A stretch of DNA of 38,019 bases from a virus, in the IMG/VR virus record IMGVR_UViG_3300036766_000220, positions 1-38,019 of that record. The stretch is one strand, 5' to 3'. Below the pieces are notes generated by a model. That model ran no database searches. It had not been told where the DNA came from and was given only the letters and a program-made list of their open reading frames with translations. Both the position numbers and the translations under genes were made by a program. Shown here piece after piece: positions 1 to 5,549 of the stretch (the stretch's first letter is position 1; each line of letters opens with the position of its first letter).

Positions 1-35
1 GCCGCTTTGTAGGTTCATCGCTTTGCCATCGAGAC

Positions 36-103
36 ATCTAACACGTCGCTCAACACGGACGCAGGCGATAAAGCCGCCTGCGCCGGTTAGCTAGGCGTTA
101 GCA
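36..103. other. integron attC-like folded recombination site
   Basis: The stretch begins with ATCTAAC at 36-42, which fits the R'' consensus RYYYAAC, and ends with GTTAGCA at 97-103, close to GTTRRRY. Between them CGCAGGC (60-66) pairs with GCCTGCG (76-82) around a nine-base loop. A59 is left unpaired, then C56-G58 pairs with C83-G85, and CAAC/GTTAG-like inner boxes follow. An unpaired base on one arm, inner boxes and outer CTAAC/GTTAG boxes are typical of attC sites. The stop codon of the leftward methyltransferase gene (91-93) lies inside it. In the usual orientation the cassette gene would lie left of the window. Chance or an unrelated terminator-like hairpin cannot be excluded. Confidence 0.5.
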
Positions 104-789
104 GGCAAAAGCATGTCGCCCTGCACCGCCGCTGCTGGCTTCGCGTCCTCGAACAGCCGGGGCTGTGCGTAGGCTTGCTCTATCCGGCGGCAGGCTATGT
201 CAAAGTATTTGCGCTCGCGCTCGATTCCGGTGAACTGCAAACCCCTCCGGGCGCAGGCAACTCCGGTCGTTCCGCTGCCCATGAACGGGTCGCAAACCGT
301 CCGCGCTTCTGGTGCAAAGCTCAGGCACCATTCCATCAGCGGTACAGGCTTTTGTGTTGGGTGCTCGTTCGCTTCTGCTGCCACAAAACCGCCGTTCGCG
401 CAGTGCTTGAACATTTGCGCCCTGCCGGTAAAACTTGTCCAAGCCATCTCCCACTCGGAGAGGTTCTTCTGGTTCGGCCTCACTTTGTCCCAGCAAAGGG
501 GCTTTTTTGTCGGTGGTATCTCAAAATAGTTTCCACCCCAAAAAATCTGGTTCTTCGAGTGGCCGAAGATCAAATCAAAAACTTCCTTTTCTGGCGTCAC
601 GTCCCACTCTGCCGCGTTCGCGGAAATCAAACGCTCAAACGATCCTCCGCGCCCACCTTTTACAAGCGCATCGCCAATCCCATAAGGCGGGTCGGTCAGC
701 ACCAGATCAACGGGCGGCAGCAGCGGCAGCACTTCCCGGCAGTCGCCGTGCCACAGTTCGCAATTCCCGATTGTCACTTTCTCAGCCAC
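91..789 (-). CDS. DNA methyltransferase (N6-adenine/N4-cytosine, beta-type order)
   Basis: Likely transfers a methyl group from S-adenosylmethionine to adenine N6 or cytosine N4 in DNA, for example to protect phage DNA from restriction. The 232-residue protein has the catalytic DPPY at 33-36, HPTQKP at about 143-148, and the SAM-binding DPFMGSGTTG at 167-176. Catalytic motif first and SAM motif last is the beta-class order. The start is GTG at 789, overlapping the stop of the upstream gene, with GAGGG upstream. It is the last gene of a leftward early operon. Its final codons and stop fall inside an attC-like hairpin. No cognate endonuclease is visible, so it looks like an orphan enzyme. Target sequence unknown. 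Confidence 0.9.
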   Translation of the reverse strand: MAEKVTIGNCELWHGDCREVLPLLPPVDLVLTDPPYGIGDALVKGGRGGSFERLISANAAEWDVTPEKEVFDLIFGHSKNQIFWGGNYFEIPPTKKPLCWDKVRPNQKNLSEWEMAWTSFTGRAQMFKHCANGGFVAAEANEHPTQKPVPLMEWCLSFAPEARTVCDPFMGSGTTGVACARRGLQFTGIERERKYFDIACRRIEQAYAQPRLFEDAKPAAAVQGDMLLPANA

Positions 790-991
790 GGCCAGCCCTC
801 GCGGAAATCAGCGCCTCTATCTGCTGCACCAGCCGGGCCGCGTCGCCAATCATCGGCAACAGAATCAGCGCCTCTACTGGGTCAGCGCCGGTCAGCGCCG
901 CGCGCAGGCAGGCGAGCATGTGGTGCAGATTGCTCGCGATCATCGAGAGCGCGCGGGCGCGTTCGAGCAGCATCTGTGGGTCACCGTTCAT
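782..991 (-). CDS. small hypothetical protein (69 aa)
   Basis: I do not recognise this protein. It is rich in Ala, Leu and Ile and predicted to be mostly helical, without an obvious membrane segment or signal peptide. It is translationally coupled on both sides: its ATG at 991 overlaps the stop of the membrane-protein gene (ATGA), and its own stop overlaps the GTG of the methyltransferase gene. The tight packing in a leftward operon supports a real gene. A role linked to methylation or anti-restriction is possible but rests only on position. Confidence 0.7.
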   Translation of the reverse strand: MNGDPQMLLERARALSMIASNLHHMLACLRAALTGADPVEALILLPMIGDAARLVQQIEALISARAGRG

Positions 992-1500
992 CGTTCACCG
1001 ATCGTGGCCATTACCGGCCGCTCGTAGGTCAGTTTCGGCCGCACGCCGAGGTCGGCGGTGATGTAGACGCAGGAAATGGTCGGCTGTTCGCCGTCGGCCT
1101 CGCTCCCGATCGCGATGACGAATTGCTCGAGCGGGTAATCGGGCGCGCGGCAGCGGGTGCGCGCGAGCAAACGGTCCAGTGGATCGTTTGCTCGCGGAGA
1201 GGCGAGAGGCGAGAGGCGAGAGGCGTGAAGTGCCGCATCGGCGTAGCGGGCGGCTTCGTCGCGCTGCGCGGTCCAGCTGGTGAGTCCGATCAGCGCGAGC
1301 GCGATGACGATGCCGGCGAGCCAGGCGGGGCGATGGGCGCGCGGCGTGAAATGCTTGATGTCCTGGTTGGGCTGGAAGTCGAACGCGCGATCGAGGCGGC
1401 GGCCGGCGAACCAGATGGCGCCGATGAGCGCGCCGGCGATCAGCATGATGATCACCACCGCGATGATCGCGGTGTCCTGCATGCCGGGGAGATGGGTCAT
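988..1500 (-). CDS. membrane protein with two predicted TM segments; heptamer repeat in gene
   Basis: A 170-residue protein of unknown function. The chosen ATG at 1500 has GGAGG five bases upstream; a longer reading to 1632 lacks such support. Residues about 9-30 and 54-74 are hydrophobic enough for two membrane segments, with a basic loop between, and the C-terminal ~100 residues would form a soluble domain. Four tandem copies of GAGAGGC (1197-1224) lie inside the gene. Because the unit is seven bases, loss or gain of one copy would shift the frame and alter the C-terminal half. It couples to the downstream gene by an ATGA overlap. Confidence 0.7.
   Translation of the reverse strand: MTHLPGMQDTAIIAVVIIMLIAGALIGAIWFAGRRLDRAFDFQPNQDIKHFTPRAHRPAWLAGIVIALALIGLTSWTAQRDEAARYADAALHASRLSPLASPRANDPLDRLLARTRCRAPDYPLEQFVIAIGSEADGEQPTISCVYITADLGVRPKLTYERPVMATIGER
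1197..1224. repeat. heptanucleotide tandem repeat, 4 copies of GAGAGGC
   Basis: Four uninterrupted copies lie inside the coding sequence of the leftward membrane protein gene. A seven-base unit is not a multiple of three, so slippage would change the reading frame. Two other heptamer repeats occur at 34131-34165 and 37828-37848. Confidence 0.9.
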
Positions 1501-1517
1501 GGCGCCCTCCGTTGGGT

Positions 1518-1901
1518 TTAAGCTGTGAAATTTCGACGGGGAGAAGACGATGAGCGATGAGCGGCTTCTGAAGATCGAGGCGGAATTATTGGCGCAGCGG
1601 GCGCTGCTGCGTGCTCTGATGGAAAGCCACAACGCGGTCGCGTTGCTTCAACGGAATTTTGAGACGGTGAGCGAAGCAATGATCGCGGAATTGTTGCCGA
1701 CTGGTCTTCCTGAGTCATTGCTTGACATGTGCAGGGCACGGCTGGAAGGAATCCGGGGATATCTCCTTCGCTTGCGAGATCGAGTATCCGGGCGAATTCG
1801 GAATCCCTGAGCCTCTCGCGCCGGCGCCGACGCGCGACGAGCCAGCAAAGCGTGAGCGCCAAGAAAGTCGCGACGAGCGAGAGAACTGCGGGGTGCTGCA
1901 T
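1518..1901 (-). CDS. possible small membrane protein, first gene of the leftward operon
   Basis: The ATG at 1901 has GGAGGGC upstream in the same 14-base context (ACCCAACGGAGGGC) found before the next operon gene at 1500. It lies ~30 bases downstream of the operator-bearing leftward promoter (1934-1969). Residues 6-23 form a hydrophobic segment followed by a run of five arginines, as in a single-pass membrane protein. Only the first ~55 residues look protein-like. The rest is Ser/Pro/Arg-rich and runs antisense to a competing ORF at 1550-1810, so the true protein may be shorter or the gene may be frameshifted. Confidence 0.4.
   Translation of the reverse strand: MQHPAVLSLVATFLALTLCWLVARRRRRERLRDSEFARILDLASEGDIPGFLPAVPCTCQAMTQEDQSATIPRSLLRSPSQNSVEATRPRCGFPSEHAAAPAAPIIPPRSSEAAHRSSSSPRRNFTA
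1550..1810 (+). CDS. possible small helical protein (86 aa), antisense to operon leader gene
   Basis: A rightward ORF with GGGGAG six bases before its ATG and a natural-looking helical composition (many Leu, Glu, Ala, Arg; few Pro or Ser). No family is recognised. It lies wholly within the opposite-strand reading 1518-1901 and inside a leftward operon, so only one of the two is likely to be the main product. Protein-like composition favours this one; promoter position favours the other. Confidence 0.45.
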   Translation: MSDERLLKIEAELLAQRALLRALMESHNAVALLQRNFETVSEAMIAELLPTGLPESLLDMCRARLEGIRGYLLRLRDRVSGRIRNP

Positions 1902-1933
1902 GCTGCCCTCCGTTGGGTGACGGAAGGCAGAAT

Positions 1934-1969
1934 ACGCCTATGGTTGTATGCTTGTCAACACCCGTAGTT
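1934..1969 (-). promoter_or_regulatory. leftward early promoter (PL-like)
   Basis: On the minus strand TTGACA is followed after 18 bases by TATTCT. The layout matches the rightward promoter at 3111-3140 almost base for base, including the two embedded operators. It points at the leftward operon that starts with the ATG at 1901. Confidence 0.75.
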
Positions 1970-1976
1970 GTATTCT
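1938..1976. promoter_or_regulatory. two repressor/Cro operators at the leftward promoter
   Basis: Read on the minus strand, two 18-base sites occur here: ATACAACTACGGGTGTTG (1959-1976) and ATACAACCATAGGCGTAT (1938-1955). Both are imperfect palindromes. The first overlaps the -35 element and the second fills the spacer and touches the -10. Near copies occur at 3099-3116 and 3120-3137, so one regulator should govern both promoters. Confidence 0.75.
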
Positions 1977-1985
1977 GATTTGAAG

Positions 1986-2594
1986 CTATTTTTTGCTGGT
2001 CTTGGGCTCGCCGACGACGAAATCGAGATATTGCAGCGCGAGCGGCAATCCGAGGGTGCCGTGCGTGTCGTCGTTATCGGCTCGATAAGGCCATTCCCAG
2101 TAACGCGTGGTTACCGAGTTTTCCCCGCTCATCGATGAGGCAATCTGACGAGCCGGGGCGCCGGACCATCCGGGCTCTGCGGCGCGGAAAATCTTTCCAC
2201 TTTCCAAACGCAGATGCACCAGGGATCGCGGGTAATGATTCGAGCCGACTGTGACCGCGAACTTGCCGCGGGTGTTCTGATAGATGCGAATGCGGAAATG
2301 TTTTAATTCGCACCAGCGATACCGGTCGATTTGGTCTATGCCGCAATCGACATCCCAGTGGCCGATCGAGCCTGTGCCATAGGCGTGATGGATAACGTAA
2401 CGAACACCATTAATCTCGCCTTGTTCGTCGACGCGAGACCACGCAAAAGATCCTTCTCCAAAACGTTGCTCTGACAGCTCGCTGTCCGCCCTAAATCTTT
2501 TGCCCTCCGGGATGAAACTGTCTGAGGCGTGCAGCGGGGGCTGAATTAAAACCGCGCAGATCATCAACAGGATCGCGGCGGTGGCTCTCGTCAT
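1986..2594 (-). CDS. secreted protein of unknown function, co-transcribed with the repressor
   Basis: A 202-residue protein with a clear N-terminal signal peptide (basic start, hydrophobic core about residues 6-20, likely cleavage near HAS/DS around 24), so it should be exported to the periplasm. The rest is a soluble, mixed-composition domain with Cys-Gly and several Trp/Tyr residues; I recognise no family. Its ATG at 2594 overlaps the stop of the repressor gene, so it should be made in the lysogen. Secreted or membrane genes in this position are often lysogenic conversion or superinfection-exclusion factors; that role is inference. Confidence 0.8.
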   Translation of the reverse strand: MTRATAAILLMICAVLIQPPLHASDSFIPEGKRFRADSELSEQRFGEGSFAWSRVDEQGEINGVRYVIHHAYGTGSIGHWDVDCGIDQIDRYRWCELKHFRIRIYQNTRGKFAVTVGSNHYPRSLVHLRLESGKIFRAAEPGWSGAPARQIASSMSGENSVTTRYWEWPYRADNDDTHGTLGLPLALQYLDFVVGEPKTSKK

Positions 2595-3061
2595 AAATCC
2601 AGCTTGAGTTGATCGATGTGTTGCCGATAATTCTGCTCGACGTCCTTTTCGAACAGATCGTAGGATACCTTGTCGGGCCGTCCGAATTTAAGCCACGGCA
2701 GAAGCGTTTCGGTCGCCGCGTCACGAAAAATGGTTTCTCGATAAAGGTCTTGTTTGAGTGGGGAGAGCTTCGTCCATGCCTTAGCAATCTCCAGTGCTCC
2801 TGGTGAAAGAGGAACATCGTACCTGACGGCTGGCGACTCGGCGGTTTGCGGCGTTTCCACCATCGCGCCCGCCCCGGTGGCAAGCCATTCCGGTCGAACT
2901 TCGCATGCGGTGGCGAACTGAACCGTAAAAGCGGAGGCGTCCTGCAATCCTCTCTCTATTTTCGAGATCGTTTGTTGACTGACGCCTGATTTGACCGCGA
3001 GCGCCACCTGGTTCAGCTTGGCATGTCGTCGGGCGGCTTTTAGTCGGTTGGAATAGTTCAT
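2591..3061 (-). CDS. CI-like phage repressor (XRE family HTH)
   Basis: A 156-residue DNA-binding protein expected to hold the lysogenic state. The N-terminal ~65 residues form a helix-turn-helix of the Cro/CI family, with the recognition region around GVSQQTISKIERG (about residues 25-37). The C-terminal part lacks the Ser/Lys peptidase of LexA-type repressors, so induction would not be by RecA-stimulated self-cleavage of the usual kind. The start at 3061 places the HTH at the usual distance from the N terminus; an upstream reading adds 35 unlikely residues. It is divergent from the Cro-like gene across the operators, and upstream of the secreted-protein gene. Confidence 0.85.
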   Translation of the reverse strand: MNYSNRLKAARRHAKLNQVALAVKSGVSQQTISKIERGLQDASAFTVQFATACEVRPEWLATGAGAMVETPQTAESPAVRYDVPLSPGALEIAKAWTKLSPLKQDLYRETIFRDAATETLLPWLKFGRPDKVSYDLFEKDVEQNYRQHIDQLKLDL

Positions 3062-3098
3062 TTTTTTGAAGTTACTCCCGAGGTTGTTGGGCGGCAAA

Positions 3099-3137
3099 CA
3101 ACTAAGGGTGTTGACTTTGATACAACCACGGGCGTAT
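3099..3137. promoter_or_regulatory. two repressor/Cro operators at the rightward promoter
   Basis: Two 18-base sites, AAACAACTAAGGGTGTTG (3099-3116) and ATACAACCACGGGCGTAT (3120-3137), are near copies of the pair at 1938-1976. They keep the same three-base gap and the same position relative to the -35 and -10 boxes. Binding at either site would occlude RNA polymerase. Confidence 0.8.
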
Positions 3138-3140
3138 TCT
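3111..3140 (+). promoter_or_regulatory. rightward early promoter (PR-like)
   Basis: TTGACT (3111-3116) and TATTCT (3135-3140) are separated by 18 bases and overlap two operators. A transcript would begin near 3147, giving a ~22-base leader before the ATG of the Cro-like gene. The leader has no clear Shine-Dalgarno sequence. Confidence 0.75.
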
Positions 3141-3168
3141 TCTGATCGTTTAGTCGAAACGCACATAA

Positions 3169-3435
3169 ATGGCTAAAGACTCTTTAAAAATGGCGATAGA
3201 AATTGTGGGCGGGCAGAGCGAGCTCGGGCGCGCCATCGGGGTGACCCAGCAACGAATTTCGAAGTGGCTCTTATCCGCGCGCGAACCTGTTCCGCCCGCG
3301 GAATTCGTGCGCGCAATCGTCGCGGCGGTCGATGCCAGAGGCAAGCGGATCTCTGCGCACGAATTGCGTCCCGATATATATCCGGATGGCTTTGAGTTTC
3401 CTTCTGAAACGTCCGGGCAAGCGGCCGCCGCATGA
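3169..3435 (+). CDS. Cro/YdaS-like transcriptional regulator
   Basis: An 88-residue HTH protein resembling the YdaS (Cro-like) family, recognisable from the start pattern leading into GGQSELGRAIGVTQQRISKW (about residues 15-34), which is a helix-turn-helix. It is the first gene of the rightward early transcript, divergent from the repressor across shared operators, and so is the likely lytic-side antirepressive regulator. The ATG lies ~22 bases after the predicted start of transcription without a good ribosome site. The stop overlaps an ATG of a possible 47-residue ORF. Confidence 0.85.
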   Translation: MAKDSLKMAIEIVGGQSELGRAIGVTQQRISKWLLSAREPVPPAEFVRAIVAAVDARGKRISAHELRPDIYPDGFEFPSETSGQAAAA

Positions 3436-3575
3436 GTTGCGCGCAGGCTCATGGGGTCAAGCTCAATGCCGCTGAGGTCCGGGCGAGGATTGTGCCCTGG
3501 CCGCCTGTAACACCTGTAAGTTTTCCTCGATTACCTGGACCAGAATCCGGGCCTGCAGGATGGGCAGCGCCGTGA
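3432..3575 (+). CDS. possible small ORF coupled to Cro-like gene (47 aa)
   Basis: The ATG overlaps the stop of the Cro-like gene (ATGA), the arrangement used through this operon. The product would be 47 residues, rich in Pro, Ala and Val, with no recognised domain. Competing evidence for a leftward small ORF at 3463-3591 in the same stretch lowers confidence. Confidence 0.3.
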   Translation: MSCAQAHGVKLNAAEVRARIVPWPPVTPVSFPRLPGPESGPAGWAAP

Positions 3576-3591
3576 TGTATTCCTCTTCCAT
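3463..3591 (-). CDS. possible leftward small helical protein (42 aa)
   Basis: A short ORF antisense to the early operon. Its ATG at 3591 has GGAGG four bases upstream. The sequence is strongly helix-like (pattern AxxILxARILVQVIEENLQVLQA over residues 8-30), more natural than the overlapping rightward reading. If expressed, it would be antisense to the leader of the 3668 gene, a place where lambdoid phages have antisense or PRE-type transcripts. No function can be assigned. Confidence 0.45.
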   Translation of the reverse strand: MEEEYITALPILQARILVQVIEENLQVLQAARAQSSPGPQRH

Positions 3592-3667
3592 GGAGCCTCC
3601 GTGTGAAAGTTGATCGCTTGGCAGCAATCAATCGTAGCACGGGGCGCTCCTGCTTCCTGGCGGCCGC

Positions 3668-3979
3668 ATGAGCGCCGAGCTCAAGGACCTGCGCGCCAAG
3701 ATCGGCGTCAAGGCGTACGCGTTCCTTGAAGCGCGCTCGCGGGTTACCGGCATCGATATCTCGACGCAGGTGCGCGAAATCCTCCACGAGTGGGCCAACG
3801 ATCAGCTGCATATCGCCACCGTAGCCGATGGCCTGATGCGCAGCGAGGGAATGCCGGGGATTGCGGGGGAACCTCAGGGAATCTCGGGGAAAAGAGACAA
3901 AACCACCGGCGTGAGGGCTCTCGTGGTCGAGGAACTCGCCCGTCAATTGAAGCCGGGAGGCTTACTTGCCAAGAGCTAA
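3668..3979 (+). CDS. small early protein, possibly ribbon-helix-helix-like
   Basis: A 103-residue protein of the early rightward operon. Residues about 1-50 are a compact alpha-rich unit with a pattern (strand, then helix ending in STQVREILHEWA) that recalls Arc/MetJ-type ribbon-helix-helix proteins. The C-terminal half is less ordered. No strong Shine-Dalgarno sequence precedes the ATG. Position after Cro is where CII-type regulators lie, so a regulatory role is plausible. Its 3' end overlaps the end of the leftward gene 3962-4189 by 18 bases. Confidence 0.65.
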   Translation: MSAELKDLRAKIGVKAYAFLEARSRVTGIDISTQVREILHEWANDQLHIATVADGLMRSEGMPGIAGEPQGISGKRDKTTGVRALVVEELARQLKPGGLLAKS

Positions 3980-4189
3980 CGAAAGGAAGGCCCGGGCTCG
4001 CGCTACTGCCAGACTTTCGATCTGCGCGAAGGTGAGGTCGCGCAATTCACGCTCTGGCTTCTCGATCATCGCGACAATGCGGATTGATTCCGCAATATCC
4101 GCCCCGTCTGGCTCGATGCCGAGATGCACGATCAGGCGATTCGGGAATGAGATGTGTGGATGTTCAATGCGGAATAGTTTGGCGTTCAT
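3962..4189 (-). CDS. small hypothetical protein (75 aa), leftward
   Basis: The start at 4189 is chosen because AAAGGAG lies just upstream; a longer reading to 4228 has no such site. The protein has a beta-rich N-terminal half and a helical C terminus ending AFLSLALGK. I do not recognise a family. It is oriented against the early operon and converges on the 3668-3979 gene, so it must have its own promoter, which I could not identify with confidence. Confidence 0.6.
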   Translation of the reverse strand: MNAKLFRIEHPHISFPNRLIVHLGIEPDGADIAESIRIVAMIEKPERELRDLTFAQIESLAVARARAFLSLALGK

Positions 4190-4213
4190 GGGGGCTCCTT
4201 TCGGGGTTGAACA

Positions 4214-4441
4214 ATGACGCGCAATCAAAGTTTAGCACCGGCTGGGGCTCCCGACCTTTCATCGGCGGCGACTATGCTGCCGCCCCTCGACCCCAACGCC
4301 GCGCCGCAACTCGCGGACGCGGACGAGGAGCGGCGGCGGGACTCGCTGCGGCGGCTGATCGCGACGGGCGAATTGTCGCCGTCACGCCGGCGTCTTGCGC
4401 AGGCGGAGCTGCGCGAGATCAAGGAAAGCCTTGCGGCATGA
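4214..4441 (+). CDS. small hypothetical early protein (75 aa)
   Basis: A 75-residue protein with a Pro/Ala-rich N terminus and a charged helical C terminus (many Arg, Glu, Leu). No family is recognised. Its stop overlaps the ATG of the next gene. It begins a run of short, overlapping early genes extending to 5549. Confidence 0.6.
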   Translation: MTRNQSLAPAGAPDLSSAATMLPPLDPNAAPQLADADEERRRDSLRRLIATGELSPSRRRLAQAELREIKESLAA

Positions 4442-4623
4442 CGCTCACGCGTGAGGAACGGCGCCGCGAGCTCGCCCAGGCGAAGCGCTGGGCGTCGCGC
4501 ATCAAGGGCGCGCGCAGCCGGCCGGACAAGCGCCGCTGCGCCGCGCAGGTCTGCCAGCATTTGCGCGCGATGCTGACCGGCGAGCCCGCCGATCCGGCGC
4601 CTGGGCAGGGGAGGTTGATATGA
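4438..4623 (+). CDS. small basic hypothetical protein (61 aa)
   Basis: The ATG at 4438 overlaps the preceding stop, and the stop overlaps the next ATG at 4620. The product is very basic (about one quarter Arg/Lys) with two Cys, suggesting nucleic-acid binding, but no domain is recognised. Upstream readings in the same frame would overlap the previous gene fully, so this start is preferred. Confidence 0.55.
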   Translation: MTLTREERRRELAQAKRWASRIKGARSRPDKRRCAAQVCQHLRAMLTGEPADPAPGQGRLI

Positions 4624-4949
4624 GGCCGCGCACGCACATGACGGTGCGGGACAAGGTCATCGAGGCGCTGCGCGCCGGGCCGGCGACGATGCGCGAGCTG
4701 GCCGAGCGCTTGGGCGTATGCAGACAGAGCGTATCGGCAGCTCTCACGGTGCTGCAGGCCATCGAACGCGTGCGCGCCGTGAACGACCTGATCAAGCGCA
4801 AGCGGCAATACGAGATCGCGCCGGATTATCGGCCGCCGGCGGTTCCGGTCCAGGCGACGGGTTCGCCGCTACAACCTGCGGCGAATGCCGCCGGACCGTG
4901 CTATCACCGCGGGTTGTGCGGCTGGGGCCGCTGGGGCAATTGGGCGTGA
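4620..4949 (+). CDS. winged-helix DNA-binding protein
   Basis: Residues about 5-65 form a winged helix-turn-helix: a helix (VRDKVIEALRAG), then MRELAERLGV and SVSAALTVLQAIERV as recognition helix, then a wing leading to KRKRQYEIA. The ~40-residue tail is Pro/Gly/Trp-rich. Proteins of this type in early phage operons are small regulators or replication helpers. It overlaps its neighbours by ATGA and GTGA junctions. Its target is unknown. Confidence 0.7.
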   Translation: MRPRTHMTVRDKVIEALRAGPATMRELAERLGVCRQSVSAALTVLQAIERVRAVNDLIKRKRQYEIAPDYRPPAVPVQATGSPLQPAANAAGPCYHRGLCGWGRWGNWA

Positions 4950-4951
4950 AG

Positions 4952-5143
4952 ATGAAAAACAACGCCACGCTGATCAAGGCCGCGCGACTGCTCGACGAGG
5001 AGGCCGAGGCGCTCAAGCGCTCGATCACGATCCCCGGCATCAATCCGTTGGCATGGATCAAAGCGACCGACGCCAAGCTATATCGCGAATTCACGCGCAC
5101 GGCCGACCGGCTGCGCGCGATCACGCTCGAAGCGAAACCGTGA
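4952..5143 (+). CDS. small helical hypothetical protein (63 aa)
   Basis: A 63-residue, mostly helical protein without a recognised family. ATG at 4952 is chosen; GTG at 4946, which overlaps the preceding stop, is an equally possible start adding two residues. The stop overlaps a GTG start at 5140. Coupled position in the early operon supports a real gene. Confidence 0.6.
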   Translation: MKNNATLIKAARLLDEEAEALKRSITIPGINPLAWIKATDAKLYREFTRTADRLRAITLEAKP

Positions 5144-5397
5144 ACCATGCGACTGGTGAACTTTTTGCGGATGCTGCTGCGGATGGTTGCCCACCAATGG
5201 GGCGGCACCCGATCTTCGATGCGGCGCTCGGTGAAAACGGCGGGTTCTGGCCGCGCCGCGCGGTCGACTTCATCTGCGGACTACGTTCCCACGCGGCACG
5301 CGCGCAGGCGTTCCGCGAAATCCCGGAGGCGTTCCAGGTGATGGCCGCGCGCATGCTGCACCGGACGTATTACAACCGCGCCGCGAGGGGCGGATGA
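5140..5397 (+). CDS. small hypothetical protein (85 aa), GTG start
   Basis: Begins with GTG at 5140 overlapping the previous stop, reading VNHATGELF..., and ends overlapping the ATG at 5394. The product is mixed alpha/beta with Trp, Cys and several Arg, and no family is recognised. The reading frame stays open far upstream, but the GTGA junction marks the most likely start. Confidence 0.6.
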   Translation: MNHATGELFADAAADGCPPMGRHPIFDAALGENGGFWPRRAVDFICGLRSHAARAQAFREIPEAFQVMAARMLHRTYYNRAARGG

Positions 5398-5549
5398 AGC
5401 TCGCGTTGAAACTATTGAGCGAAGCGGTGAGGTTGACCATCACCTTCGCCGGCATCGCCGCCGGGCTCATGGTCTGCATCCTGGTCAATCTCGGCTACCG
5501 GATGATCACGCTGCCAATGCGGGTGGTGCGATGGAAGCGGCGGGGATGA
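5394..5549 (+). CDS. single-pass small membrane protein (51 aa)
   Basis: A 51-residue protein with one clear membrane helix (about residues 14-34) flanked by Lys/Arg residues on both sides. The ATG at 5394 overlaps the preceding stop and its stop overlaps the ATG of the methyltransferase gene at 5546. Function unknown; it could be a host-interaction peptide. Confidence 0.6.
   Translation: MKLALKLLSEAVRLTITFAGIAAGLMVCILVNLGYRMITLPMRVVRWKRRG

Noticed and set aside
175-1521. 448-codon rightward reading across the leftward methyltransferase operon.
   Set aside because: It is antisense to several overlapping genes with recognised motifs, and is rich in Arg and Ala without domains.
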